A stretch of 64,000 nt of DNA from Motacilla alba alba (taxonomy: Eukaryota; Chordata; Aves; Passeriformes; Motacillidae), in contig NC_052027.1 in NCBI RefSeq assembly GCF_015832195.1, positions 10,040,149 to 10,104,148 on the forward strand. Direction: 5' to 3'. Under the pieces are notes generated by a model that was not told the DNA's origin, did no database searches, and saw nothing but the letters and a program-made list of their open reading frames with translations. Position numbers and translations under genes: made by a program. Positions 23,001 to 36,700 of this stretch are shown one piece after another (position 1 is the first letter of the stretch; each line of letters begins with the position of its first letter).

Positions 23001-26000
23001 CCTTCCTATGTCATTAAAATTAACTTTTTTTTTTGTACACAGATTTGTGTTGGAGCGTTACTGCATTTATCTGCCTGTTCTGGCTTCATTTCAGCTGTAT
23101 GTAGTCAGTTATAAATCTAAAGTTAAAAGAACCACTTTATTTTTGTTTCAGTGCCATATCAGTTGATTGCTGTTCTATGTGTTTTGATGGACATAGAAAG
23201 GCTGTGGTGAGGAGGAGAGGTGATGGGGTTTGTTTCCTAGCAGTGCTGCATTTACAGAGTGTTAGATCACTTTTTTCCTCAACAGTAATCCGAGAAGAAA
23301 GGGGGAAAGCCAGGAGCTTTTGATGTCACCTTACAGTGACAGTGTGTGTCTGGGGGATTCAAAATGAGAAGCTATAAACTATGTTTAAGTACTGTCAATA
23401 AGTTTGGGTGGGGATTTCTTGTGTGATTTTCTTTGTTAGTTTGTCGAGTTTTCTTCTTAGTATGTGGTAAATTACTGCCATGTTCTAGTCTGAAAAAGCA
23501 CTTGAATGACCCAGGGCTACAGTGCATTAGATCAGAAGAGAGAAATATCACAGAATATCACAGAGTATCACAGAATGTGGTGGTGGGGAGTGAAGCTTAT
23601 GGGCAGGGAAGAGATGGGTAAAATAGTTTGGAAAATATTGAAATGCTGAATCTCTGGCTTGCATGGCTTTTATTTAAAAGGAAATGGGGATAAGTTTTGC
23701 TGTACCTAAAGTAACATGCAGGCTTTTCTAATTTAGCTTCTACTTGGAATAGAAGACTTGGTTTCCAGTATTGTATAATTAACTGTAAAGGCTCTTTTCA
23801 TCTTTTCTGCTCTGCCAAAGAGACCATTCATATCTGGGAAAAAATATATGCATTATCTAGACCTGCCATAATCTGCATTGTTTTCTCATACACCTGAAGC
23901 TTGTGTTTGAGGTTTTGTTTTTTTTGTAGGGGCCTTTTTCATACTTGAGATAAACATCTAGTTTGGTATTTGATAATTTTTGGTAGTTCTTATTTTGTCC
24001 CAGACATTAACAGACACGAGTCTTTGAGCAGTCTACTTGAATCAGTAGATTGGCCAGGAAAACTTGTGTTCTGTTTCCCTTAGGATAAAAACCAGTTAGT
24101 ATACTGCTCTTATTTCTGTCAATATTTTGTTGTTGTTGTATCAGCTGGGTGATTTTGGTGGGCAAAATGTTAATGACTCACTTCAAGCTAAAAACATTGA
24201 AAGAAAAGAAGCCGTGGGAAATGGAAAGGCAGAAAAACTGGAGTAGGTTCAGGTTAGGATTTCATACTGCAGTGAAGATCACAGTTCACTGTCTGTGCCT
24301 TTTGACAGCTGTGGCTGATGGAAACAAATTAAGAATTCATTTGCAGCGGTTTTGAAATAGTATTGTTACTGTAAAGCATCTTTCTAGTCCTATGTGTTGC
24401 AGATGGTGGAATTTAAACATGAAAGATTCCTGGTTTTCACTGACATCTTGGCTGCCTTCAGTTCGAATAATTTTTTATTTTATTAAGCTTATATGAAGAA
24501 GGCAATGATGAGTTTTATGCATGCAAAGTGGTTTTTATTAGTGTTACAGCTGTGATGGGAAAGTTGGATAAAAGTACTTATGGAATTGCACCTCAAACAC
24601 AGATTGTTGCTGGTCTTTCCTTTCTGTTTTTCCAGACTTGTTCCTGTCATCTTATTTTATAAACAGTTTTAAAGTGGTTTCCACAGGCGACTGATGAAGC
24701 AAAACTCTACATTCTTTTAAGAAAGAACTTGATGAATGATCAGTTGTACAGGACTGTTTCTATGACTAATGATGTCTCTTTCAATCCTGCTTCCTGTCAT
24801 CTTACACTGTGAATCCCTGGCAGATAAACATGGTTTTGGGGCGTTTGTCATGTAACAGGGAAGAAACTCTTCTCAGAGCAGCAGTGGGACTTGATTCCAG
24901 CGAGTCCAAAGGCAGGTGTTGACAGGGATGCAGATGGGCCTGCCTTTGGCCATGACGTGAGCAGCTCCCATGAGCCACGGGACACTAGCTTGTGTGATGT
25001 CAGCAACCAGCGGCTCACACAAGTCTTGATCTGCAGTGGTGTAAACAGGGTTATTTTTTCTTCCACAAGTGCAGGTTCAAGTAGATTGTGACTCACTGGA
25101 TCAGTGAAGTTCAGGCTGCATTTGAAATAAGTTTGAATTCAATTTTAATTAAAAATAGTAATCCTATCTATTGCGGGCTTGCGACTCAGGAAGAGTAATG
25201 GATGAAATCTGTTTCCAATTTAATTGTGTTCTAAGCTTGCTGATGGACTTACTCATTGAAGTGTGAATTCTGCTGTGATTATGAATGAGGAAATGCTTGC
25301 TTTATTCATCTGTATTTTTGTTTTGTTCTTTTGAAGCATGGTTTCTGTGCACAGAACTTCTGAAACTGGTGCTATTTCAGTGATAAAATAGGTGTGGGTC
25401 AGTGATCTTGTGATAACCATAGAATGTATTTTTATGGGATTACTCACAGTAAGATTTGCCTGTTTACAAGGCAAGTGTTTCTAAAAGGAGCAATCTATTT
25501 TAAGAGAATTATTTTACAAGTAATTTTATTTCTCTAGTGTCTTCAGCAAAATTTCAAATTCTGGTTTTTTTCTTCTTAAAGTCCTAGAAAAATGACTTTA
25601 AATGACTAGTTGATGGAGAGCAAACTGTTCAAGTAGAGAAGAAAGCAGCTTGGATCATAGCATATGGAACATAGTAGTTCTCTTGTTCTTCACATGAACT
25701 TCTCTACCTATGCCAGGTAGAGAAAGGAAATGGAGATGTATTTATTGCCTTAGAGAAATGCATTAGAGACTCTGGAAGCCCACAGGACCAGGTCTGTTAT
25801 ATTGAATGTCTAAAATCAGAGGAAAGGAGTTCTTCAACTTGCTGTTTGACCTTCTTTGTATAAATCAGTTGCCATCTAGAAGAACATATGCCATTAGATC
25901 TTCACCTTGCCAGTCCACCAGTGAAGTATTTCTGTCAGGACTTTTAAGTGTTCCAGAGCAGAGCTTTACAGCTGTTCCAGTTTAGAGTCTGAAGTGACAT

Positions 26001-26916
26001 TGAACTCCTTTCAGTTGTGTTCTAAAGAACAATTTGGTTTCTGCCAACCAGACAGGCAGGCTTGCTGTTCCTTGTGTTCTGTGGCACAAGACTTAATCTT
26101 TACAAATACACTGATTTTTGTTTTTGCAATTCTGGTCTTCCAGTTGAAATTTGAAGGGGGAAAAGTTGTGAGTTATTATTTCAGAGCTTATTTCAAACAA
26201 GAAGAAAAAGGCTTCCATTCGATTTGATTTAAGAGATTTCTAGTCTTAATACTGGATTTAAAGTCTTACTGTTTGTATGGCATGATTTTAATGCTTGCTT
26301 GTTCCCCTGACAATCTGGCAAATCGATTGACTTCCATCTGGTTTGCAGTTCCCTTTGAATATTCTCAGTGGTCTGTAGTCCAGGGAGAAGGACTTAATTC
26401 AGAGATGGATAGAGAACTAATCTCACTTGTGCCCATTAAAGGATTATACAGATCAGAGGGAGAAACAGACTGGCTGGGAAGTGAAAGGTGTTTATCAGCC
26501 TTGAAGCTACAGAGCTAAGATGGCATTATAAAGTGCTTGAGTTCACACCTGCAGCCCAGCAGCTGTCACTGAGTGAAATCAATGTTTGGAAGGTGCATTA
26601 ACTTTTCTTCTCTCTTGTTTGTTCAGGATTGATATTGCCCAATGGAGATATCAACTGGAATTGCCCATGTCTGGGTGGAATGGCTAGTGGTCCCTGTGGG
26701 GAGCAGTTCAAGTCAGCCTTTTCTTGTTTCCACTATAGCACAGAAGAAATAAAGGGATCAGACTGTGTGGACCAATTCCGTGCCATGCAGGAATGCATGC
26801 AAAAATACCCAGATCTTTACCCTCAAGAGGATGAAAATGATGAGAAGTCCAGCAAAGATTTAGAAGCTGCCTCTATGGAGGCCTCTGCTGCCAAAGAGGA
26901 GGAGGGATCCAGCTAA
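20025..26916 (+). CDS. CHCHD4: CHCHD4 (MIA40), intermembrane-space oxidoreductase, complete
   Basis: CHCHD4/MIA40 is the disulfide relay receptor of the mitochondrial intermembrane space. It oxidises incoming twin-CX3C and CX9C proteins and is re-oxidised by GFER/ALR. It also binds AIFM1. Three coding exons (20025-20046, 21827-21925, 26627-26916) give 136 residues; human has 142. Visible landmarks at the same positions as in human are the redox motif C53-P-C55 and the twin CX9C pairs C64/C74 and C87/C97. The N-terminus begins [14 protein letters not shown] and the acidic tail ends KEEEGSS. The tail is somewhat shorter than human. There is no cleavable presequence, as usual in animals. It shares a promoter with TMEM43 and has a 4.7-kb second intron. 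Confidence 0.99.
21827..21925 (+). CDS. CHCHD4: CHCHD4 exon 2
   Basis: Acceptor ATGGTAG, donor GTCAGT. Encodes [20 protein letters not shown] and [10 protein letters not shown], near-identical to human. Confidence 0.97.
23545..23574. repeat. Three copies of a 10-bp unit (RTATCACAGA)
   Basis: ATATCACAGA, ATATCACAGA and GTATCACAGA in tandem in CHCHD4 intron 2. It resembles the short satellite at the 3' end of avian CR1 LINEs, but no CR1 body is visible next to it. Confidence 0.7.
26627..26916 (+). CDS. CHCHD4: CHCHD4 exon 3 (CPC and twin CX9C)
   Basis: Acceptor TTGTTCAG. Contains the whole CHCH domain with [16 protein letters not shown] and [11 protein letters not shown], then an acidic tail and TAA. 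Confidence 0.98.
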
Positions 26917-27720
26917 TGAAGATGCAAGGAGGCTGTCGTCTCCATTTCTCATTTTCAGAGACATGGACTTCTGCACTGTGTCTGTCTTCTGAGTAGTGAG
27001 GAAATGTTTCACCATATTCTGTGCACTGTATCATAATAAGTAATTTATTCCTGAAGGAGAAATCTCAGAGCTTCAGCCTTGCAACTAAATACTGCAAAAA
27101 GAGTGAGTGTGTGTACCTACTGTGTAACCTTGTTTTGGACACAGTTAAAACTTTAACAGCTGTTCTTTACCCTCAAGTTTTCCTTGAGTTTTGACTTGAA
27201 TGATGTCTTGAAGTACATAGCTTTCAACTAAAATTCCACTGGCACACCAGGTCTGTCTTCATTTCAGTATGTTCTGATCAGTAGCTGCTTTTTATTTAAT
27301 GTATTCTGTTCTAGCAATAGAAATTACATTAAATGATTGTTTTTCCCTTAAGATTTTTTTTCCAAAGTGATGCAAGACATTGAGAATGGTCTAGATCTAG
27401 AACTTCTAAAATAATTTCAAATGGTCTTACTAGATTATGGTTGCATTTTGCTACTGGCATCAGATCAGGGCTGCCAGGAAAACATTGAAATGCACATCTT
27501 CTTTGATTTCATTTACTTACTGTGATGCCCTCTGCATTTTTAAAAATGCTGCATTGTGCAACTGATGATTAAGATGAATGAAAAAAATGTTGGTCACTGG
27601 CTTTATTTTTGCTCTGAAAATACAGCTTTTGGGTTCCTTTGGTTATTACCTTCTCCTTCAATGTATAGATGGGCACTTGTAAAATACTTTGAGATACAAT
27701 AAATTGTTACCTGGTGTAAT
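26917..27720 (+). other. CHCHD4: CHCHD4 3' untranslated region
   Basis: AT-rich non-coding sequence from the stop to just past AATAAA. No other feature is seen. Confidence 0.75.
27698..27703 (+). terminator. CHCHD4: CHCHD4 poly(A) signal AATAAA
   Basis: Canonical hexamer followed by TTGTTACCTGGTGT, a T/GT-rich stretch. It is a good 3'-end candidate about 780 bases after the stop. Confidence 0.75.
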
Positions 27721-27724
27721 GATC

Positions 27725-30700
27725 TCAAAACAGATACTGTGACTTAAGTGCATATTAAAAAGCAAATACTTTTTACCCTCACTGGAAGCTCCTGTTTCTT
27801 TGTGGTGTGATGTTTTGTTTGGTTGGTTTTTTTTTAACACTGATTGGATTTGAGAACTGTTCTGTGCTGTAAGCAGACCTCGAATGAATCTGTGGCTTGT
27901 GAAGATCAGTTGCTCCAGCTTGTCAGATTTTTTATTCTTGTCTTACTCTTTTCTCCTCAGCCCAGGCAGGAAGGCATAAAAAACCTAAAGCTTTTTCAGT
28001 AGATATAGTAGACTGGATCATGAACCAGCAAATAAATAAACATGGACAGCTATTAAAATATTTGAAAATTACTTAAGAGGTACAAATAATTTAATAGTTC
28101 AATATTGTTTAATAGCAGTAGATAAGCTATACTCCATTGTTTGTCTTTCCAAGCAAAAGATAGGCTGTGAGATTTTTTTCAAAAGAGATTGTGGCTGTGG
28201 TTGTATTTTTTTTCTCTCCTTGTGTTGCCTACCTCACTCAAAGCATAAAAGGTTGTAGTGTCAGTAGTGCAGCCACAAAGTCCAGCAATGTTTAAACACT
28301 TACCTTTCTCTGTGGGCAGCACCCTGGAGTGCTCAGCAGCATTAATTCCATAGAGCACTTTCCTGTCTTGCTTGCATAAGTGAATTTGGTGCCACTGATT
28401 TTTCTGAATGTTTGAGGGGAATTTCTGTCAAGTTTTACAATGTTTTTGAGGTGTTAAGTGGCTGACAGCTACTTTGTTCTGAGGGCAGTGATAGCAGGGA
28501 CTCTGTGCATTGCTGCTTTCCAAAGAAACAAAGTGAGACACAACTTCTCAGTGTGGCTCTTTCAGGCATAGGAAGCAAAGTGCCAAGTTAACCTGAGTAA
28601 ACAGGCACAAAAGCAGCAGAGATAATCTTTGGCACTTAGGCAGTTGGGCCATGCAAATGAAATCTTAGGCAATAGATGAGCACTGGGCACCAAATTAGAA
28701 AAATCACATGCACTTAAGCTTCTGGTTGTTCAAATGGAAATCTAGTGCACTCTGTGAGGCAGCAAGAGCTGTTTGTCAAGGGCTGCTCTGTTCTAACAAG
28801 TTGCCTCTTTCTTTTTTGCTGTGCTTTTGTTTCCCACATTGCCTTTGTGCTCTGAAGTGTTTGGATTTATCCTCTGCAACTGTATTTGTAGCATCTGTGT
28901 AGAAAACATAAAATGTGGGAATCTTGGCCTACAGTGTGTAGGGATGTGCACCTAATACTGACAGAGGGACTGGGGGCATAATCTGACACTTCTGAAAGTG
29001 TGTTCAGGATGGAGTTGCTTCTTCCTGACTGTTGTGGCTTGGTGACCTGCATCCAATACAAATATGAAATATGTGTAAGGATCTTACACCAGAAACTGAA
29101 AAGCACTGTGTGATGTGTTTGAAGTTTTTGAGAAAGAAAGTCATAGCTTTAATCCGAAATAGTTCTTTGTGGAATTTTTTTTGCTATGTAAATTCATGCA
29201 GTTGTGAATGCATAGATAATGTAATTCCTTGTTTCGCTTTCACAGCATTGCTTCATTTGTGTGATTTTCCTCCTATAGTTACATGCCCCAATTTAAAATC
29301 AATCAGTGGTTATTTTAATTTCTAATGAAGATGATAAATGATCCTTGGCAATATGTGACAAGCTTGTGAAATAAGCAGATGGTAAGTAGCATTTTTATTG
29401 AGTGGATACAAAAGTTAGAGCTGCATATTTCTTCTTTTAATGTATTTCTTATTTTATATATATTTTCTATAAATATCTTGGTTTTCTGTCTGCCATCACT
29501 GAGCTACTGGTTCTTGGAGAGAGAGTAGTAGATTCAAATGTGTTTGTGCAATTGCTTTTATAGAGTAATTTCATACTGATTTTATGTTATCAGGTGCTTT
29601 TGTCAAGTCATAGGCACTGCTGTGTCAAGTCACAAGTAGTCCTTGGGGGATAAAGAAGATTTTCATTATGAAAGAATTGCTGTTTAATTCTGTGCCTTTA
29701 GTTGATCTTTGGCCTATAAAAGCTGATGTGCTGAGTGTGATTAAATGTTTATAAAAGTTCATCTAAAAGAATCTGTTAACAATACATGAAGCACTTCTAG
29801 ATGTATTAGAATATCTTTCCAATATAAATTATTTAGCCCAAACAGTTACATTTAGATAGAATTTCAGTTGAATTTTCTCTGTTTAGTTTTAAAATAGAAA
29901 TACATGGTTTTAATTGTATTCACCCTACAGACCTGCCATTGCTCCCAAAATACTCCCTTGTACCATATTGCTGTGTAATACTCCAGATTTTCAGTTGTAA
30001 CCATTCTTCAGTTTTTGCACACCCTTGTCCTGGTGCAGTGGTGAAACAATCTCTGCTTTTGAAAGCTGGGTGGACTGTTATCAGCTGGCTGCAATTCCTG
30101 CATGGTGCAGGCCACAGATTCATGTAGAACCTGTAATAGCTTCTTGTTAGCGTGGGCTTGTTCCTGCAATCCACTTAAACTTGAATCAGTGGTGCATGTA
30201 TTACATATTGTGATGTGGATAAAGATTGCCTCTAAAACTTTAGATGATCCTTTAACAAAACATCTATTCTAAAATGTAAAAAAACCTGAAAAATAGTTAA
30301 AATTAGACAAAATTGCATTTTCAGAATTGAAACTTACTCAGTAGTTTTTCCTGCTGTTCTCTGCAGTACAGCCTGAGGATATTGCAGAGACCTGACTTCA
30401 AATTGTGTATAGTAACTTTCCGAGAGGTATGGCCGTGCTTCAGGAGCAAAAATAACCTTTTCCTTTCTCCCTGCAGAAGGAATGATGATCAAAATGATGG
30501 CTAGAAGGAAACGTTTATCTTGCAGGCCATTGCAGGGATCACTAGATCTGGGGATCTGGCAGGGCTGTTTTGGAAACAAGATCTATATCCTGTGCAGTTC
30601 TGACTGAGAGTGTCCTTGTTTACCTGACAGCAGTGTCTCCTGTTTATCTGAGGCACTGATCTGATCACACGTCAATGAACCTACTTATTCCTAGGGAAGT

Positions 30701-33573
30701 AAAAAAAGGAATTTGTGTGCTTCTAGACTCTTGTTTTACCTCATTAAAATTCTATCAGTGTTACTGTGGGACAGCATAGAGAAGCTACCAGCAGTTTGTC
30801 ATTTATTCTTCAGCTCTCTTCACTGGACATGATTTCATTTTGTTGAAAAGGGGCCTGTCTGCAGTTGTTTTTTAATTACTTTTAACCCCTCTGGAGCTGA
30901 TGTTTTGTTGGTGATGGTGAAGCTGAGAGAAGATACACCCAACAGAGGAAGAGTACAGGAGTGCAGCATTGATTGTAACACCAATGTTCATTTTTTAAAA
31001 TGACTTATTGTACATCAGTATTGATGATTTGTGAGCAGATGGCTCAGGAAGGCCAAAACAAGGAGTACAGGAGGATTTGTGGTGATTCCACAGTGCAGAT
31101 TAACCCAGATGAAACAATGATGTGAAGGGTAGGTGGACGTAGGATTTGTTGTACCCTGAGTGACAGGTCCAGTTATTTGTTTCTGAATGTTACAGGTTCC
31201 TTACACCTCCTAAGAAAGTTAAAGCATCCCCTCACAGTGCATTCATTCCCTTCATAGGGTGCTGTGTGGAAAACAGGTGTTTGATTTCTTAATCTGTGGT
31301 TCCAAATTGTATTTCTACTGGCAGTAGCTAGCAATGCTAGTAAATGAAATGTGTCAAAAAATAACTTTTATTGACAGAAGAGAACTATGCAGATGTTTAC
31401 CCTCCCCACAAAACCACCAGTCTGGCACAAAAAGAGGAATAGAGGTGTTTGCTTTAATATGGTGCTGACTATAAACCAACATGGAATATCCTCATTTTCA
31501 TTAAATAAGATCCCCTACAGGTAAAATGGCCTCTGTTGAAAAGCACATTCCTTAGTTTAATTCTAAACCTACACTTGAATTTCATTTCTTGTGAGAGGCC
31601 CTTTGAGATCAGACTGTAAATTCGGGATAGGTCTTTATTGATATTTGAAAGAGAGCTAGTTAATCTTTTTGTTGTGAGACAATTTCTGCAGACAGTAAAG
31701 AAAGCAGTTGCTGGGCTCCTAATTTCATAAGTCTGACATTTCAAATTCTGCCAAATGCCTTGGTTAAAAAGTGTTTTATTGCATTAATTAAATAGCTTGT
31801 GGGAGATGCCACCTTGTTGGATACCAGTTTGGGTAACAACAAATAAATTATGAAGTGAAAGGGGGAAAGCAGTGGAGGAAGGAAATTTCCTGAAAAGGAG
31901 GGAGGAAGAAACACTAGAAATACTTTTTATATCCTGTTGAGAAACAAATTGGAGCTTTTTTCTTTCCTAAAGATCTGCCTGTCATCCATTTCCAAATGAG
32001 CTGAGGATATTTCTGCTGTTCAATCAATGTGAAGTTCAAAGTAAAATAGCAGTCAATAGAATGGAAGAGGCTGAATTTTGACGTTCTCATTGGTAAAGAG
32101 AACAAAACGACGGCCTGAGTTGTAGGCTGGACTTCCATCGTTCTGCATTAGTATTAGGGTTTCTAGGTGTCCCACTTACCAGTCAGACATTGCTAAGTGA
32201 AAACATCTCCTCTTCCCTAGGAGCATTACAAATTAGACATGGAATTGAAACATGCAAAAGTAGCATGTGTGCTTCTCTTTAACTCCCTGAAAGAATATAG
32301 ATTGATTCATTGTGATTTTTGCTTAGTTGAAGAGAGAGTGCTCCAACCAACTGCATTTGGTTGGGAGTCCTTAAACAGGAGACACATGCCTCAAAATTCA
32401 ATTTCCTCAAAATTTTGTGTTAGGGAGGGATTTAAGTAGCTACCTCTTGATTACTATAGAATAAAATTGATTTAGAAATAATGTTTTTGCAGAGCAGAAC
32501 TAATTTTACCTGGAGTGCAGATGTTACCACTCCTGTACTTTTGCAGAGGGAGAAATAATCCTCAGGCACTATGGGAAGGAAGCAGAGCTTCAGCATCTTA
32601 CCCTGAAGTGTGACCAAGAGAAATAAAGCACAATGAAAGCACTAAGTGCAATCAAAGGCCAGTGGTTTTGAGCACAGTTGGAATAGTGAGGTTGCTCTCC
32701 CAGAACTACAGCTTACCTCATTTGATACATGCTCCAGCCAGTCCATTTACCTTCTGTTTCTGCTTTGTGGCTTTTGTAGTGTCACAATTTCAACATTAGA
32801 GCAGCTGCCAGTCACACTTTGGCTTTTTGCTATAATTAAGGCTTATTTGCAGTTATTGCTGTGAAACCTTTGTGGTGTTGCAGACTGAGTACTACAGCAC
32901 AGCTGGATTTGGAATGGAGTTTGAGCCAAGGTGGTTTCTGCAGCAGAGCTCAGCACTAAGCATTGATGATAGCAGTGCACATCTCTAAAGAACACTGTCC
33001 CAAGATAAGCCACATGTTTGTTTCTGGTTGGCAGTGGGATAATACTGGCTTCTAGAAAGCAGCCCATTATATTGGCATAATTGCAGTCTGGTGGTAAATC
33101 AGTTTGAGCTCTCTTATATGCTTATTTAGTGTTATGCCACTTGTAAAGCTGAAAGAAATTGCTGCCTTTTAGTGGTCATTTATAAATAAAATTACACTCC
33201 AGTAATGAATGTATTATGAAAGCAGTTTATGCATATTAATATCAGACTCTGACCTGAAGTATGGAAACACTAGTCCATCTCCTAAGTTTTGCCTTGTAAA
33301 ATGATTCTGGCTGGAATCAGGCTCAAGTGAAGAACTGACTTGTGATCTATATGTGATGCACTAGGTAATTTTGTATGATAAGGCTGTGCATTGTTTTTTA
33401 ACAAGTAGTCATGTCCCGAGTTTCCCGTCTAAGCACATGTAAGGAGGGATGGCAAGTCTGCTTTCCTTGCTTCAGCTAGGAGCATGGTGAATGGGAATGC
33501 TTGAACTAACTACACCTTTCACTGAAGCGTTACTAAAAGGCAAAGTCCAGCACTGTAATTTCTGTAGCAGAAA
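27725..33573. other. Convergent intergenic region, no gene seen
   Basis: Lies between the 3' end of CHCHD4 and the stop of the netrin-4-like gene, so it includes that gene's undefined 3' UTR. Sequence is AT-rich, with only short open frames that resemble no protein I know. The nearest canonical minus-strand AATAAA below the netrin stop that I found is at 31775-31780. Confidence 0.6.
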
Positions 33574-33710
33574 TTATTTGCATCCAGTTCGAAGAATATC
33601 TGATACTTGTTTTCCCAAATATGCCTTCCAGGGTTTCACCAGGCTGTTCATGTTCACGAGGAGTTTGCCAGTCCTAGAGTCCTCCTGGCCTGCTATAAGA
33701 TAGTCAGTAC
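33574..33710 (-). CDS. NTN4-like: Netrin-4-like terminal exon (end of NTR domain)
   Basis: Encodes DYLIAGQEDSRTGKLLVNMN, VKPWKAYLGK and DILRTGCK, then TAA. It aligns residue by residue with the human netrin-4 C-terminus. The acceptor GAACTAG is preceded by a very long T run on the minus strand. Confidence 0.95.
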
Positions 33711-36700
33711 CTAGTTCAAAAAAAAAAAAAAAAAAAAAAAAGAAAGGGAAACACCTTAGTTAGCAAAGAGAATAAGAAAGAACTAAACCAGAATTTCTCT
33801 ATTTCCTATGGATCTGGCATACAGCACCTTTGCCAATTTCATCCAGCTTATGCATGTGCCATCTTATGTGTATAAAGCCATGTGCATACTGTCACTGCTG
33901 GCTCCTCAGCACACAGACTCACTGGTGTCAGGGCTGTGCTCAGGGTTACAGCTACAAATTGGTTTCATTCCAGTGAGGTTCTGCACACAGATCTGCTGGG
34001 ATGTGGCAGCTGCTGCTTATGCCTTTGCCCCCCTACTGCCTTTACCACCCTCCTTGAGCACTGTGAGCTGGAAAGCAAACATGCTTTGGTGGGGATGAGT
34101 CAAAAGATGCTGCCCCAGAAAGGCTGATCACAGCTGATATTCCTAAGCACTGTTTACAGAGGAAGCAAAACCCCCAGTGTGTATTTTGTCCTTACCAGGA
34201 TTGAGAATGGGACATGTGCAGCCCCTGTTGGTCCAGGATTCTGGGTAGATGCTTCTGTTGCTCCGAGCAATTTTCACTTTGCCTAATTTCAGGACTTTCT
34301 TCACTTTCACAACAACTTCTGCATGGGTCCCTTTGTCATGAGCAGACAGGATTCTTGCTTTTATTACTGCCAGAAAACATATCCGAATAGAGACCAACAA
34401 TGAATTTCTGAATGAATTGTGGTTAATGCTGCTATAAAAGGTAGAATTTTAACACCTTGAATTTTAACACCTTGAGGAAGACACGAAAAATCCCCTAAAG
34501 TGCAGTTGTACAGAAAGTACAGTGCTTGTCCACTTCACTGATGGATCTTTTAAATAAATCTGGGGAATAAAAGCTGGATTTTTCTTTTTAAGTAGTTAAC
34601 TCATCTTTTCACCATGTTATTTAGCAACTATTTTTTAATGGGCTGATGTCAAACACTTGGAAATTCTAGGAAAGCACTTGTATGTATACAAAAAGAAGGG
34701 TGAAAACCCCCAACCAGCAGCTACCAGTCTGATTTCAAGCACTGATTCTACACTTTATATTTCCAGTTAGAAAACTTTAGTGTTTTGTTTTAACACTGGC
34801 CTCTCAAAAATTCCGTCCTATGGGAAGGGACTGTCTACAGGAAGGATGTCAAGAAGTTTCCCATCAGGCATGTCACATGGCTAAAATTCCACGATTGCAC
34901 AACAAACCAGAAGAGCTATTTTTGTTTTGTGGTCCAACACCTGGTTGCCATGATAAATTTCTGTTCCTTTTAATTTAGTAGGATCCCATAACTTTTTGGC
35001 ATGACAGGCTCATGTAGATCAGCCCCTCAAGCAGACTTTGCTGTCTCCTGCCACAAGCACATCAAACCTCTGGATCCCAGAGCTTTCCTTTCTTGCTTCA
35101 TGTGATGGCATGAACCAGGTGTTCATAAAAAAACAGTTTTAAATACATTCTTGGTAAACGAGCTATTGGAACCTGCATAATGACTGCAAAAGCAAGGGCA
35201 TTTCATATGTGAGGTTTTTTTATCATTTTTTCTTGATGTAGAGGCCAATCATTCCACTGAGTATTATTCTAGCACCCCTTGTGCTGTAAGAGGTAAATTA
35301 ACTGGATGGGAAGGAGACACTACAGAGCTTTGCATGAAAAATGCTTTTAAGTTCTGATCAGAAGTTGGACATGTAACTAGACAAAAAAGGCAGAAGAAAT
35401 CCTACCTGTCAGGACTTAACCAATCCTGTCATGTTTCATAGCTATCAGCTAACAATATACATAGCAGGAACACTGTGAAAAGATCATAGCTTGGGGACAT
35501 CTTGTCCACTTACCATAGGCATATTTCATTTGGCAGAAGTCACTGACACTTCCGAGCACCTTTTCTTTGCACACACACTTTTCTAGCAGGGAAATCCCAG
35601 AACACAAAAGGTTGGAGAAGAGCCAGGACGTGAGAGAGAAAAGAAGAGCAAACGATCATCAGTTATGAAGTTAGATAGCTATAGTTCCCATAATCTGTAT
35701 GAACCTTAAGAATGAGTTGGAGAGTGAGCTCAGTTATTTGCAAATGTGTTTCTTGTTATATGATAAAATAATTACTCTGAAATCTGATCAGCACTGTCAA
35801 GTAAAATGCAGCCCACATGAGGTCTATTGTACAGTTAATAAACTAATCCTAATGAAGAGGTTTGTAAGAATCAGATCCAGCTGTACATTATGTAAGTAAT
35901 GAGACCTTTGTAATGATCCCATAACCTAAGAAATGCTGATCCTTCGTGGTGTTAAGGCAATATCCATCTCAGAAAAGTCAAATTATGCAGTAAGTGGCAC
36001 TGTTACCTCTGCCAAGCCACCAGTGATGGCAAGTGGTGATCTTGACAGGGCAGGCAAAACTGAGAACAATTTAAATCCTACAGACAAGCTGGAGATAAGT
36101 GGGGCAGACCCAGTCAGGGTGGAGGGTTGAAAGAACTGGCAACTGAATGTTCCCAAACTCTGTGCTGTACCTGGGTGCCTGAGTGCAGAAAATCCCTGCT
36201 CGTGGTCATTCCATTTCCACTCCTCTTCGCTCTCGTTGCTTGGCGTCTGGATGAGCTCGGGGATCCGTCCCCCGATGGGGACGTTAAAGAAGGGCTCACT
36301 GTCATAGCTGGGGGACACACAAACCACAGCACTGCCTTAGGGCACCGCAGGGGAGGGAAACAAACAAACAGCTGGCTTTGGCTGTGCCCGGACTGATGAG
36401 CTTGCTTTCTTCAGGTCGGGAGTGCAAATATGAGCAAGACTTCATGCCACATAGAGAGATCACGAGGTCTAGGCTTTTATTTAGGCCTCCCACTGCTGAC
36501 TTAGCATTTTTAAAGTATCTATAGATTGGGCCTTTTTTGCTTACGTTTGTTTGTTTTTAGGGAATTACGTAACTTAGTGGCCACTTCTTGATGTCGCTGG
36601 GACCTGAGGACAGCTGCAGGACCTGTAGAACTGCAATTGCTCAGCAAATCATTTTACCCTGGGCACAGAAGAGAGGCAGACACTTCAGACTCTTCCATCT

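Noticed and set aside
23545..23574. CR1 LINE 3' end
   Set aside because: Only a short 10-bp repeat is present; no adjacent sequence resembles CR1.
30334..30579. Minus-strand open frame with an acceptor-like CTTCTGCAG, first considered as the last exon of the netrin-4-like gene
   Set aside because: Its residues do not match the netrin C-terminus, while 33574-33710 matches residue by residue, fits the phase and ends at a stop.
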